Assembly (NCBI RefSeq): GCF_011769985.2
Contig: NZ_CP039734.2
Coordinates: 2,480,001 to 2,544,000, forward strand
Reading direction: 5' to 3'
Source: Sulfurospirillum diekertiae
GTDB lineage: Bacteria; Campylobacterota; Campylobacteria; Campylobacterales; Sulfurospirillaceae
Length of the DNA stretch: 64,000 nt
Shown piece by piece: positions 9,595 through 18,748 of this stretch. Every line of letters starts with the position of its first letter. Position 1 is the stretch's first letter. The notes below the pieces were generated by a model. The model had not been told where the DNA came from. It was given only the letters and a program-made list of their open reading frames with translations, and searched no databases. The translations under genes and the position numbers were made by a program.

Positions 9595-10218
9595 TCACTC
9601 TTTATCCCAGACGATCATCTGAATGGGTGTTGGATTAAATCCATTGCACGGATTGTTGAGCTGTGGGCAGTTGGAAACTAGGACTAAGGTATCCATTACC
9701 GCTGTCATTTCGACATAATCGCCCGGTTTGGAGATACCATCGACAATCGCTAAGTGACCGTTTTCTTCCACGGGGACATTCATAAAAAAGTTAATATTAT
9801 TGGTCAGATCACGAGGATTCATCTCCAATTCACCGACTTCAAACAAAAAGTTATCGCGACAACTGTGCATGTACTTTTTATCATGCCCAAAACGTACCGT
9901 ATTGCTCTCGGCACTGCAATGTCCACCAAGGGTATCATGGTTTCCACAGGTATCTGCTACCACTTCCATGAGTACGTTATCATCACTGGAGATCAGTTTC
10001 GTTCCTGTGGTGATAAAGATACTGCCTTGCTCTCGTATCGTATCGGACGCACTGTAACGCTCTTCATGATCATTTGCATTATAAAACAGTGTATCAACCG
10101 CTTGACATCCCTCTAAATCCACAATGCGCAAAGTTTGCCCTTTATAAATGACTTTTGACCATGGAATGCCAGAAGGCACATGTTCGTTGTAAATGGCGGT
10201 TTGAATTTCTCTTTTCAT
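9595..10218 (-). CDS. Carboxyguanidine deiminase-type subunit (DUF1989, UAAP2-like)
   Basis: 207 residues from ATG 10218 (AGGAG 5 nt upstream; a GTG one codon earlier is possible). Family DUF1989, formerly 'urea carboxylase-associated protein 2'. The conserved metal-site-like residues are present: Cys92, His95 and Cys102 in DTCGNHDTLGGHC (numbers counted from the GTG). In the guanidine pathway two such proteins (CgdA/CgdB) form carboxyguanidine deiminase, which turns carboxyguanidine into allophanate and ammonia. It lies 9 nt after its paralogue and 99 nt before the carboxylase. Because it keeps the Cys/His set it is the likelier catalytic subunit. Confidence 0.8.
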   Translation of the reverse strand: MKREIQTAIYNEHVPSGIPWSKVIYKGQTLRIVDLEGCQAVDTLFYNANDHEERYSASDTIREQGSIFITTGTKLISSDDNVLMEVVADTCGNHDTLGGHCSAESNTVRFGHDKKYMHSCRDNFLFEVGELEMNPRDLTNNINFFMNVPVEENGHLAIVDGISKPGDYVEMTAVMDTLVLVSNCPQLNNPCNGFNPTPIQMIVWDKE

Positions 10219-10227
10219 CACATCTCC

Positions 10228-10965
10228 TTACGCAAAATAGCGGGCATTGTTCTCAAAACCACGTTTGGCTTCGGGACTAAAATTCATACAAAAATCATCT
10301 TCACTCAAAGGAGCGCCTTGGTAAATCGTGATTTGCACATCACTGGGGTTATAGACTCCTTTTTCCATCACATGCGGTGTGTTGGAGAGCACTAAAAGCA
10401 CATTCATCTCTGCTCTAAGTTCAATATAACCACATGGCTCTGGGCGCAACGGTGAGAGAGAAAGTTTGCTCCCCTCTTTCACATCGACTTTACGAAACAG
10501 ATTCAGACACGCAACGATGTCTCGTTTTCCCATACCGTATTTTCCAAGTTCTACCAAAAAATTTTCACGATCACTCTTGTAGTAGCGGTTGCGTATATCG
10601 TTAAATGAGCCTTCGCCAAAATTCTCTTTGACAAGGCGTGGATTGCTCATGCCCGCCACTGTATCCATGAGTCCGTTGGTCGTATCTTCGGTAATAGAAA
10701 AGAGAATATGTCCGAGTTCTGAAAACAGAACTTTGCCTTTTCCTAAAAATGCGTTCCATTGAATTTTAACCGTATCGGCAAAGTTATAACGCTCGGCTGT
10801 ATTATCGGCATTGTAAAAAAGAGCACTGACGGCTCCTTTGCCATCTTCCGTACTGATACGTACTTTTTGACCTCGCTTGATGATTTTAGACCATTTTGCA
10901 CCGCCGGGCAATACTTCATCCAGCACAATACACTCTTGCTTAAGATTGAGATGTTTGCTTATCAT
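10228..10965 (-). CDS. Carboxyguanidine deiminase-type subunit (DUF1989, UAAP1-like)
   Basis: 245 residues, DUF1989 family, paralogous to the next gene (shared GAVSALFYNADNTAERYNFADT / AVDTLFYNANDHEERYSASDT block). The region that carries Cys-His-Cys in the partner reads EDTTNGLMDTVAGMSNP here, so the putative metal ligands are missing. This fits a structural or regulatory subunit of a heteromeric carboxyguanidine deiminase. Its start overlaps the ABC ATPase stop by 4 nt. Family is certain; subunit role is inference. Confidence 0.78.
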   Translation of the reverse strand: MISKHLNLKQECIVLDEVLPGGAKWSKIIKRGQKVRISTEDGKGAVSALFYNADNTAERYNFADTVKIQWNAFLGKGKVLFSELGHILFSITEDTTNGLMDTVAGMSNPRLVKENFGEGSFNDIRNRYYKSDRENFLVELGKYGMGKRDIVACLNLFRKVDVKEGSKLSLSPLRPEPCGYIELRAEMNVLLVLSNTPHVMEKGVYNPSDVQITIYQGAPLSEDDFCMNFSPEAKRGFENNARYFA

Positions 10966-11741
10966 AATGCTTCCCTCGTTATCGTTTGATTAATTTTTTT
11001 AAACACAGTTTCCTTCTCCTTTTTATCGTGAAGAGGAATATCATAGGTTATTTTCGCACCAAAGGCATTCGGTGCTTGTGGGTCAAGGCGTACTTTATCG
11101 AACACCAGAAGCCTTGTTCCTAAGTAAAATCCTTCGTGAAGATCATGCGTGACCATCACGACCGTTAAATTATTTTTTTTCCATAAATCCAAAATGAGTG
11201 CGTGCATATCAGCCCTGATACCCGGATCAAGTGCACCAAAGGGCTCATCGAGAAGCAACAGTTTTGGCTTTTTCACCAACGATTGCGCGATGGAGAGACG
11301 CTGCTGCATACCGCCTGAGAGTTGACTTGGATAGTGATGTAACACATCACCTAATCCCACAGCTTCAAGCATCGCTATCGCCTCTTCACGTGCTCTTTTC
11401 TTCGCTTTACCAAAGAGTTTGCCCAAAAGAGGCGAAGCCCCTAGTTCAATGCCGAGCATCACATTTTCCAATACACTCAGATGCGAAAAGAGTGAATAGC
11501 GCTGAAAAACAATACCTCGCTCAGCGCTCGGCTCGGTAGGAAACGGTTTGCCTTCAAATAGAAACAGACCTTTTGTCGGGCTCTCTTCCCCTAAGAGCAT
11601 TTTTAAAAACGTACTCTTGCCACAGCCTGAAGGACCAACCAGCGTACAAAATTCTCCTGCTTCAATATTTAAGGAGAGGTTTTCCAACACAACCGTTTCA
11701 CCATAGCGTTTCCACAGGTTCTTAATGGTGATTAAACTCAT
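10962..11741 (-). CDS. ABC importer ATP-binding protein (nitrate/taurine type)
   Basis: 259 residues. Walker A GPSGCGKST (about 37-45), signature LSGGMQQR and Walker B LLLLDEPFGALD are intact. It is the energising subunit for the permease and binding protein encoded upstream. Overlaps of 4 nt with the permease and with the DUF1989 gene show tight translational coupling. Riboswitch control and neighbours suggest guanidine (or a guanidine-releasing compound) as substrate. Confidence 0.88.
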   Translation of the reverse strand: MSLITIKNLWKRYGETVVLENLSLNIEAGEFCTLVGPSGCGKSTFLKMLLGEESPTKGLFLFEGKPFPTEPSAERGIVFQRYSLFSHLSVLENVMLGIELGASPLLGKLFGKAKKRAREEAIAMLEAVGLGDVLHHYPSQLSGGMQQRLSIAQSLVKKPKLLLLDEPFGALDPGIRADMHALILDLWKKNNLTVVMVTHDLHEGFYLGTRLLVFDKVRLDPQAPNAFGAKITYDIPLHDKKEKETVFKKINQTITREAL

Positions 11742-12556
11742 GCTTTATCCTTATTTTCGTACCATGGGAAAAGTTTACATGTAAACTTTTTGAGTAGAAA
11801 ATCTGCTAAAAAAGCCAACAACGTAATCCAAATAACATAGGGTAAAATCATATCCATTGCCAAATAACGACGCACCAAAAAGATGCGATACCCAAGCCCC
11901 TCCGTTGCAGCAATAGCTTCTGAGGAGATCAAAAATATCCACGCGGTTCCTAAGGTCAAACGCACCGAATCTAAAAGACGCGGAAGCATTTGCGGAAGGA
12001 TGATGCGAATTACAAGCGTCCATGTCGAAGCGCCCAATGTTTGCGCTTTAATCAGCTGCTCTTTGGAAAACTCCTCCACTCGGTGTTGTAAATCACGCAC
12101 AATAAGCGGTGTAACCCCGATAACAATGAGTGCCACTTTTGCCACTTCCCCCATCCCAAATATAATAAAAAGGATAGGCAAAATGGCAATCGGTGGCACC
12201 ATTGAAAAAGCGGCGATAAACGGTGAAAAACCCGCCCTGACCAACGGAATAAGCCCTAGAGGAATGCTAATGATAAGCCCCAAAAGAGCGCTAATTACCA
12301 CGCCAATGCCTAAACGTTTGAGCGAGGAGAGCGTATCATTGATAAAAATAACCTCTCCTGAGCGCTTGCTAGGAGTTAAGGCCGATTTTTCCATCGTGTC
12401 AACCATATGCGAAAAGGAAGGTAAGAGTTTATCATCTTCATTTTCCTGTAGCCTTGCATTCGATGCAAAAACATACATTAACACAATCAGTAAAAAAGGC
12501 ATCAGTCCTAGCACAAGAGCTTTGGAATGGGAAGGCTTTTGGTTAATCAGTCGCAT
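11738..12556 (-). CDS. ABC importer permease (SsuC/NrtB type)
   Basis: 272 residues with about six membrane helices and the EAA-type loop (KAQTLGASTWTLVIRIILPQMLPRLL, about 165-190, shown in part as LGASTWTLV). It belongs to the binding-protein-dependent transport family used for nitrate, sulfonates and similar small solutes. Near residue 260 the palindrome TTACATGTAA is read in frame as F-T-C-K. A 37-nt gap separates it from the binding protein gene. Confidence 0.86.
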   Translation of the reverse strand: MRLINQKPSHSKALVLGLMPFLLIVLMYVFASNARLQENEDDKLLPSFSHMVDTMEKSALTPSKRSGEVIFINDTLSSLKRLGIGVVISALLGLIISIPLGLIPLVRAGFSPFIAAFSMVPPIAILPILFIIFGMGEVAKVALIVIGVTPLIVRDLQHRVEEFSKEQLIKAQTLGASTWTLVIRIILPQMLPRLLDSVRLTLGTAWIFLISSEAIAATEGLGYRIFLVRRYLAMDMILPYVIWITLLAFLADFLLKKFTCKLFPWYENKDKA

Positions 12557-12593
12557 AGTTCATCCTCTTTGATCGAGAGTTTTAACAAAACCC

Positions 12594-13661
12594 TTACAGT
12601 TTACCTTCACTCGCTAATTTCATATATTCATCGCTAAAACGAAGCTTGATATTGCTTGCACTGCCATACGCTTTTCCATTTGGAAATGCCATACCGACAA
12701 ACGTTGCATCTTTAGCGCCATCACCTAAAATGCCATGCTCAAAGGAAAACTCACTTACTTTTTGCATTGTTGCAGGCAGTGCCGCACTGGTTGAAAAGGC
12801 TAAAGCATCTTTCGCATCGTAAAACATTTTGGTGGTTTTAAGTTGGCTGTTAAAACCCACGACATCCGTTCCAGAAGCTTTTGCCATCATGCTAATCGCT
12901 TGTGCATCACCTTTTTTCATTTGTGCCATCACTTCATACCATGCGCCTGTAAGTGCTTTAGCAAGCTTTGGATTATCTTGCATCGTTTTGGTGTTTAACA
13001 CAAGCATATCGATAATTTCGCCAGGGATTTTGCTGGAATCAAAAGCCAAGGTTGCACCTTTCATCGCTTTGATTTCACTGAGTTGTGGATTCCATGTAAC
13101 TAAAGATGTCACATCTTTAGAAGAAAAAGCAGCCACGATATCGGCATCAGAGGTGTTAACCACTTTCACATCTTTTTCGCTCATCCCAACCGATTCAAGT
13201 CCACGTGCTAAAAGATAGTGAGAAACAGAGAGTTCCACTAAATTGACATTTTGACCTTTGATATCGGAGAGTTTTTTCTTATCTTTGAGGATAATACCAT
13301 CGTTTCCATTGGAGAAATCGCCAATGATAACCGCTGTTGAATCCACACCACCCGCTGCTGGGATAGTCAATGCATCCATATTGGTCATCACACAGCCATC
13401 AAATTTGCCTGCGGTATATTGATTGATGGATTCGACATAGTCATTGACTTGTACCATCTTTATCTCAATACCGTATTTTTTAGCCCATTTGTCAATAATG
13501 CCAGATTGCTCAGCATAATCCCAAGGCATCCAGCCAACGTAAATGGTCCAAGCCACTTGAAATTTATCTTTAACTTCTGCTGCAAGAGTAGAAGCACCAA
13601 TGGACATAGCCAGCGTTGCGGCAACTAATAACTTAAGGGTGGGTGAGAAGAAAGAGTTCAT
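12594..13661 (-). CDS. ABC importer periplasmic substrate-binding protein (guanidine locus)
   Basis: 355 residues from ATG 13661, chosen for the AGGAG 7 nt upstream; the frame is open to 13691, but that extension would lie in the riboswitch leader. Residues 1-28 (MNSFFSPTLKLLVAATLAMS...) are a signal peptide ending at a LAAE-like site. The mature protein resembles NMT1/SsuA-type binding proteins (YVGWMPWDYAEQSGIIDKWA). It is the first gene behind the guanidine-I riboswitch, so it should bind guanidine or a close relative. Confidence 0.85.
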   Translation of the reverse strand: MNSFFSPTLKLLVAATLAMSIGASTLAAEVKDKFQVAWTIYVGWMPWDYAEQSGIIDKWAKKYGIEIKMVQVNDYVESINQYTAGKFDGCVMTNMDALTIPAAGGVDSTAVIIGDFSNGNDGIILKDKKKLSDIKGQNVNLVELSVSHYLLARGLESVGMSEKDVKVVNTSDADIVAAFSSKDVTSLVTWNPQLSEIKAMKGATLAFDSSKIPGEIIDMLVLNTKTMQDNPKLAKALTGAWYEVMAQMKKGDAQAISMMAKASGTDVVGFNSQLKTTKMFYDAKDALAFSTSAALPATMQKVSEFSFEHGILGDGAKDATFVGMAFPNGKAYGSASNIKLRFSDEYMKLASEGKL

Positions 13662-13701
13662 AAGAGGCTCCTGAGTAGATAAGATTAACACGCCAAGAGG
13701 T

Positions 13702-13803
13702 TGAGAAACCTCCCGGGCTTTTATCCCTCCGTGAACCTCTACTCAAGAGGTTGATAGCTCTCGGACCAGACACAAATTGCTTTGTCGGAACCCTAGCTAC
13801 CTA
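13702..13803 (-). promoter_or_regulatory. Guanidine-I (ykkC) riboswitch
   Basis: Read on the minus strand, the leader of the ABC operon contains in order the ykkC hallmarks: CTAGGGTTCCGA, then CTGGTCCGAGAG, a hairpin (AACCTCTTGAGTAGAGGTT), then CACGGAGGGATAAAAGCCCGG (written in part). These are the conserved joining segments of guanidine-I aptamers. Downstream, GAGGTT-TCTC-AACCTC can form a stem that shares sequence with the aptamer hairpin arms, a plausible switch. No U-run follows, so control may be at translation rather than by an intrinsic terminator. Confidence 0.92.
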
Positions 13804-13848
13804 TTAGTGTGCGAGGCCTCACAGCCTCATGACATGTTTTCTGAGGTA

Positions 13849-13880
13849 AGTATAACAAACACTCGTATAAAAAAGAAGAG
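13849..13880 (-). promoter_or_regulatory. Promoter of the guanidine operon
   Basis: On the minus strand a TATACT -10 box (13854-13849) stands in TTGTTATACTTACC, with T-rich DNA upstream as usual for Campylobacterota sigma-70 promoters. It lies about 45 nt before the ykkC aptamer and there is no other good box in the gap. Confidence 0.55.
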
Positions 13881-13914
13881 CCTAAATGATTAAAAAATAG
13901 GCAATTAACTGAAT

Positions 13915-15207
13915 TTATTTTACATGTAACGCATTGGGTGAGAAATGAATCGTAAAATGGTTTAGCCCTTCTACATGTAAATAGCTCAAACAGAATCCAT
14001 GCTTTTCAACAATAGCGTTAGCAATGTAAAGCCCCAACCCTAAACCCGTGCTAGACCCCTCAACTGTTCGATTAAACGCGCGTGAAAAATCGAGTCGCTC
14101 GTTCGGTATTTTTTCACCAAAACTACAGATGCTGATACTTTCCAGATCAATATCGACGTCAACGTCTCCGCTTGAGTGTTTGAGTGCATTGTCCAGTATA
14201 TTTTTAATGGCCGTGGCAAAAAGTTCAAAGTCAACGTTGACCAAAGGTGCCATTTCTTGTGGTGCAATGTGAATACGCTTCGTGTCACTCAAAAGGAGTA
14301 AATCCATGGCATGATCAAGGACATCAACCAAACGGTACTCTTGCGTCTCCAAAATCCATTCATCTGAGCTTAGTTTTTCGACTTTGACCATCTCTCCCAA
14401 AAGGGTTTCTAAACGTTCAAAAATACGCTCCATTTGAGATTGTTGTTTGAGATCAAGGATAGAACTTGAAAGAATCTTACCCTTCATAATAGGTGTTTTA
14501 AGCTCATGCAAGATATTGCGTAGAAAAAGGGTACGCGCTTCTTTTAAGAGATGAATTTTTTCCATGGCTAAATTAAATTCTAATGCGATTTCGCCTAATT
14601 CATCTTGACTATCCACTCCAATCGCTTGAAATTTTTTCGTATTGCCAAAGGTACGAATGGCACTTTTCAGATTACTCAGACGCAATACTTTTCGAAGCAC
14701 AATTCCAAAAAAGAGGAGTAAAAGAGCGTTGGTGATACTCCCTAAAATAATCAGCCTGTAAAACGATGTCTCTTCTACATTCTCCAATACTGGAGGCTCT
14801 TCCCTTCTCATCTTCGGTGGTGGTGGCGGTGGAGGAAAAGGAAATGCCCCTTCTCTCATAAACGGTTCATTAGGAGGGGGAGGATGCGGAAGCTTCCTCG
14901 GAACAAGGTAGAGCTTTTTCTCGTATAAAATCATATCGGCAAAAGCGTCTTCTAAGAGCTTTTTACCCTCTTGTAGTAAGATGTTCTTATCGTGATCACT
15001 AATGCGAATACCCAGCTTTGCAAGCGTTGCATTGCGATCAGGCACATTGTCATGCATCATCTTCATCGCGACTAAAAAACGTCGAAAGGTGAAAAACTCT
15101 TGGTCGCTTATTTGGCGTTTATATTCGATGACAAAGGCAATGTTTATGACAACAAAGCTCAGTGCGAAAAAAATAGAGATAAGGGTAACGATCGATATTT
15201 TACGCAT
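13915..15207 (-). CDS. Sensor histidine kinase, ArsS-like
   Basis: 430 residues from ATG 15207, which overlaps the regulator stop by 8 nt. TM1 (about 4-27), a periplasmic loop of about 120 residues with a striking polyproline patch (FPFPPPPPPPKMRREEPP), TM2 (about 148-171), a HAMP-like linker, His234 in NILHELKTPI, and an ATPase domain with GLGLGLYIAN. The layout resembles Campylobacterota ArsS-type kinases (in Helicobacter pylori an acid sensor), but the signal here is unknown. It phosphorylates the OmpR-type regulator encoded just upstream. Confidence 0.85.
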   Translation of the reverse strand: MRKISIVTLISIFFALSFVVINIAFVIEYKRQISDQEFFTFRRFLVAMKMMHDNVPDRNATLAKLGIRISDHDKNILLQEGKKLLEDAFADMILYEKKLYLVPRKLPHPPPPNEPFMREGAFPFPPPPPPPKMRREEPPVLENVEETSFYRLIILGSITNALLLLFFGIVLRKVLRLSNLKSAIRTFGNTKKFQAIGVDSQDELGEIALEFNLAMEKIHLLKEARTLFLRNILHELKTPIMKGKILSSSILDLKQQSQMERIFERLETLLGEMVKVEKLSSDEWILETQEYRLVDVLDHAMDLLLLSDTKRIHIAPQEMAPLVNVDFELFATAIKNILDNALKHSSGDVDVDIDLESISICSFGEKIPNERLDFSRAFNRTVEGSSTGLGLGLYIANAIVEKHGFCLSYLHVEGLNHFTIHFSPNALHVK

Positions 15208-15871
15208 TAACAAATTTATACCCGACACCTCGCACAGAGAGAACATAACGAGGTTTTCGAGGGTCATCCCCTATTTTTTGACGAATTCTACCCATGATGA
15301 CATCGATGCTTTTCAAACTACTTTCATATTTGATCGAACCAATATTAAGTAAAATTTCTTCTCTTGAAATTACAAAACCCTCTTTTTTTAACATATACGC
15401 CACAATGTCATACTCTGCCATGGTAAGTTTTAGCTCATTTTGCCCTCGCTTGATGATGTGCCTCTCTTCATCAAGGCTAAAGGTATGATACGTGGGTTCA
15501 TTAAGCGTTGAGCCTCTTCGCAAAATCGCACGAAGCCTGTAAGCAAGCTCTCTTGGGTCATACGGTTTGGGTAAAAAATCATCCGCTCCACGCTCAAAGC
15601 CCATCACTTTATCACCCATATCGGATCTAGCTGAGGAGATAATAATGGGGAGTGTAGGAATGGCTTCATGGACAATGCGACAAATCTCTAACCCATCAAT
15701 TTGAGGTAAAGAAAGATCAAGGACAAGTGCATCAAAGATATCGTGTTGAAGTGCTGTTAATCCATCTAAAGGGGTAAAGGCGAGGATGGTTTCAATCTCT
15801 TCTTTGAAAAGAGATTCTTGAAGCAGTTGTGCGAGTTCAACATCATCTTCGATCATTAAAATTTTAATCAT
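15200..15871 (-). CDS. OmpR-family response regulator, ArsR(TCS)-like
   Basis: 223 residues: receiver domain with Asp9-Asp10, phospho-acceptor Asp52 (VLDLSLPQIDG) and Lys in LPKPYD, then a winged-helix DNA-binding domain ending GRIRQKIGDDPRKPRYVLSVRGVGYKFV (typical OmpR end, shown in part). Partner of the downstream histidine kinase (8-nt overlap). Target genes are not visible; the EF-hand gene next to it is one candidate. Confidence 0.9.
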   Translation of the reverse strand: MIKILMIEDDVELAQLLQESLFKEEIETILAFTPLDGLTALQHDIFDALVLDLSLPQIDGLEICRIVHEAIPTLPIIISSARSDMGDKVMGFERGADDFLPKPYDPRELAYRLRAILRRGSTLNEPTYHTFSLDEERHIIKRGQNELKLTMAEYDIVAYMLKKEGFVISREEILLNIGSIKYESSLKSIDVIMGRIRQKIGDDPRKPRYVLSVRGVGYKFVNA

Positions 15872-15910
15872 AGTTGATTATAACGAAGATAAAGTAAATG
15901 AAAAGTAACA

Positions 15911-15942
15911 TAAAACCACGCCTTGCTTAGAGCGTGGTTTTA
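15911..15942 (-). terminator. Terminator of the EF-hand gene
   Basis: Perfect inverted repeat TAAAACCACGC / GCGTGGTTTTA around a 10-nt loop, 4 nt after the stop of the EF-hand gene. On the minus strand the stem ends in a T-run, which fits a rho-independent terminator. Confidence 0.8.
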
Positions 15943-15945
15943 AAC

Positions 15946-16893
15946 TTAGGCACTAAAACTAACAGAACTACTTGAAAGAGTATTTTGGGTAGCGTAATTC
16001 GAGATGATTTGCGCTAAAAGTGCTTTCATCAAGGAATTTTCAGTCGTACTCTCATCGGTTGTTACAGAAGCACTGGTTGTTGTACCAATACTTGCCGCTT
16101 TCGTAGAGTCTTGGTATGCCTTCGCTTCAGCAGAAGTCACTTTGCCATCGCCGTTGCTATCAGCCGCATCGAAATTCTGAGCCAATGTATCAAAAAGAGA
16201 AGCAAGGTCACTATCGGTTGATGAAGTATCACTCGCCATAGCGGTAAGTTCATCTTTCGTATAGCCCGTATCTTCTTGTGTAGAAGAGGACGGTGGCGGA
16301 GGAGGTGGGGGCATACTTCCTGACGCTGCAACGTTACTTGCATCGGTTGTTCCACTGGTTGTCGTATCTTGTTGCGTTGATTGCTGATAAGCCATAGCTT
16401 CAGCAGAGGTTACCTTACCATCACCATTGGTATCAGCTGCTGAGAAATTCTCAACCACTGAAGAAAGTAATGAGGCAAGATTGCTGTCTGTAGATGAAAC
16501 TTCACTCGCCATAGCGGTAAGCTCATCTGCCGTATAACCTGTATCTGTTTGCGTAGAAGAAGACGATGACGGAGGAGGTGGGGGCGTACTTCCTGCCGCT
16601 GCTGTAGACTGCTGCGCGGATAGCATAGACGTTAATTCATCTACACTGATCTTGCCGTCTCCATTACTATCAAGTGCTTTAAAAGCGTTATTGACTGTGC
16701 TTTCATCAGCATTTGAAAGTTTTAGAGCAGCACTGCTAAACTCAGTACTGTCCACAGAACCACTCGAATCACTATCCATAGAAGTAAGCAACTCTTCTGC
16801 GAATTTTGACATTAACGAGCTAGTACTGCTGGTACTGCTGCCATACGTCGCGTACGATGACGTTCCGTAAAGAGAATTTGAACTTATAGTCAT
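15946..16893 (-). CDS. EF-hand repeat protein with polyproline linkers
   Basis: 315 residues from ATG 16893 (AGGAGGAG upstream); the open frame to 17001 lacks an RBS. Four calcium-loop motifs: residues 40-51 (DSDSSGSVDSTE), 75-86 (DSNGDGKISVDE), 154-165 (DTNGDGKVTSAE) and 245-256 (DSNGDGKVTSAE). Two near-identical ~70-residue units (about 103-172 and 195-262) each start with a run of prolines and Ser. No signal peptide is seen, so it is cytoplasmic or secreted by a non-Sec route. It probably binds Ca2+. It is a single gene next to a two-component system whose kinase also has a polyproline patch. Confidence 0.75.
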   Translation of the reverse strand: MTISSNSLYGTSSYATYGSSTSSTSSLMSKFAEELLTSMDSDSSGSVDSTEFSSAALKLSNADESTVNNAFKALDSNGDGKISVDELTSMLSAQQSTAAAGSTPPPPPSSSSSTQTDTGYTADELTAMASEVSSTDSNLASLLSSVVENFSAADTNGDGKVTSAEAMAYQQSTQQDTTTSGTTDASNVAASGSMPPPPPPPSSSTQEDTGYTKDELTAMASDTSSTDSDLASLFDTLAQNFDAADSNGDGKVTSAEAKAYQDSTKAASIGTTTSASVTTDESTTENSLMKALLAQIISNYATQNTLSSSSVSFSA

Positions 16894-17101
16894 ATTCTCC
16901 TCCTTTATTTGGCTTGGGGATATCCCAGTAGCAATGCTAACGCTAAAGCAGTAAACAAAGAGTAACATAATGAAAAATCGTAACAATGGGCGAACAATCA
17001 AAAAAGTTGATCTTTTGCTTCAAAAATTTTTAATTTTTAGGAGAGTAGAATGAATATACTTTAGGACAATATTTTATCTTGCCTTCAAGAGGAGTCACAA
17101 C

Positions 17102-18748
17102 ATGCATCTTTTTCTCAAACGCTTCTTCTCTTTCTTGATCGCCTTTATTCCCACGTTTATGTTGGCCGATATCAACGATGAAATCAGTGCTGCACATCTG
17201 CTCATCTACCAAGGCAAATATGCCCAAGCCGAAACAACCTATACGCAACTTATGACGCCGGCATCGGAAGAATTTATTGCCGGAACCGCTTTAGTCGATA
17301 TGCTCCATTTTTATCGAGGAACAGCTCGATTGATCCAACACAAAAATCAATCAGCTCAAGAAGATATCGAAGCAGCTTTGCATCCTCAAAGCAGTATGAT
17401 GTACGATGACACCGGATATATGCTTCGCGCGAGACTCCGCTTGATGCAAGGCGATACCAAAGGTGCTTTCGAGGACTATGATGCCCTTCTTAAAACCACG
17501 CAAAAAGGTATCGCAAACGGTTATCGCTTGTCAATGGCTCTAGCTCAGCGCGGTTGGGCGTATATCCTTTTAGGAGAACAAGAAGCAGCTAAAAAAGATT
17601 TTCTGGCTGCTATTGCAACTGAGACAACTATGATCGGCATGGAGTTAAACTCTCTCCAAAAACCGTTTTGGCAAGCCGTCGTGCAGGAAATCATTCCTCT
17701 TGTCGGTACGCACAATGATGTGTTGATCATCAAAACACTTGACGATATTTTAAAGAAACAACAACTAACAACCTATCCTTTTACGGATGATCGAAGTGTA
17801 CACGACGAAAGAAATTTTTCGAATGTTATTTTGATGTATGAAGTCTACGGTCCTGCTTTTTTACTACGAGAAAAAATACAAAAAGAAAAAGCACAAACAT
17901 ACCAAGCCAACGTCAATACCCTTTTTGCTTCCGCGCAACAATCTCTTTTAAAAGGCGACAAACTCGGTGCATTCAATAGTTTTGTGAATGCTTTCCAACA
18001 TTCAGCGCCAGAAGATCAAACCAGTCGTACAACTGCTGTGCAAGGGATGTCAGGCATTATTCGCTCCGGGTTTACGCCACCCGCACCTACAGAAAGTTCA
18101 CGTAAACTTGCCATTAAAGCACAAGTCGTTGCTCAAGAAAAAGCGTATCAAGAGGCGATCGAACTCTATGCCCAAGCCATCAATGAAACACCTTGGGTTG
18201 CCAATTTTTACTATGATCATGCTTTATTGATAGCCGAGGCGGTGCAAAAAAGCGACGATTATAATGCCGCCATCGCCGAAATGAAACGTTTTATTCTCCT
18301 TTCTACCAATGCTTTGGAAATTCGAGAAGCACAAGATCGAATTTATCAATGGGAAGTCAAACGAGACCGAAGCGCACAAAAACAAAATGCTGCACCGCAA
18401 GGTCCGCATCTCTCATCCAGCGCAACAGGGAGTTCCAGCGATTGTTTTATCGCAACAGCGGCATATGGCTCTTTTCTCGATCCCCATGTCGTCACTTTAA
18501 GACATTTTCGTGACCGCTATCTCCTTACGAATGCACCAGGTCAATGGGTCGTCGAGAATTATTATCACTACTCGCCACCTATTGCCGATAGTATCCGGAA
18601 AAACTCTGCTTTACGATTATTGACACAAATGGTTTTAACGCCCATTGTTTTTTGCATCGAATATCCAATTTTTTTGAGTATTCTTATCAGTAGCTTTGGC
18701 CTTTTGTTTTGGTTTAAAAAGCGCTCTTCTAGGTTCATTATCCGATGA
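17102..18748 (+). CDS. Exported TPR protein with CFI-box C-terminal domain
   Basis: 548 residues. Signal peptide at 1-21 ([15 protein letters not shown]). Residues about 25-170 and 330-400 hold TPR-like helices ([30 protein letters not shown]). From Cys448 the motif [16 protein letters not shown], then [12 protein letters not shown] and YHYSPPIAD, is the CFI-box C-terminal domain, followed by a membrane helix (about 510-537) and a basic tail (FKKRSSRF). The conserved Cys before a helix and basic end looks like a processing or anchoring signal (inference). It heads a three-gene operon with 4-nt overlaps. Confidence 0.75.
   Translation: MHLFLKRFFSFLIAFIPTFMLADINDEISAAHLLIYQGKYAQAETTYTQLMTPASEEFIAGTALVDMLHFYRGTARLIQHKNQSAQEDIEAALHPQSSMMYDDTGYMLRARLRLMQGDTKGAFEDYDALLKTTQKGIANGYRLSMALAQRGWAYILLGEQEAAKKDFLAAIATETTMIGMELNSLQKPFWQAVVQEIIPLVGTHNDVLIIKTLDDILKKQQLTTYPFTDDRSVHDERNFSNVILMYEVYGPAFLLREKIQKEKAQTYQANVNTLFASAQQSLLKGDKLGAFNSFVNAFQHSAPEDQTSRTTAVQGMSGIIRSGFTPPAPTESSRKLAIKAQVVAQEKAYQEAIELYAQAINETPWVANFYYDHALLIAEAVQKSDDYNAAIAEMKRFILLSTNALEIREAQDRIYQWEVKRDRSAQKQNAAPQGPHLSSSATGSSSDCFIATAAYGSFLDPHVVTLRHFRDRYLLTNAPGQWVVENYYHYSPPIADSIRKNSALRLLTQMVLTPIVFCIEYPIFLSILISSFGLLFWFKKRSSRFIIR

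Noticed and set aside
9754-10116. 120-codon plus-strand frame within the DUF1989 gene
   Set aside because: Shadow of a well supported gene on the other strand; no RBS or family match.
11883-12572. 229-codon plus-strand frame over the ABC permease
   Set aside because: Antisense shadow of a clear permease gene; composition reflects the complement of hydrophobic codons.
13662-13691. Longer start (MLILSTQEPL...) for the ABC binding protein
   Set aside because: It lies in the riboswitch expression region and has no RBS; the ATG at 13661 has AGGAG and a clean signal peptide.
13821-13850. Additional TTACATGTAA copy (GACATGTTTT)
   Set aside because: Only the inner ACATGT matches; not counted.
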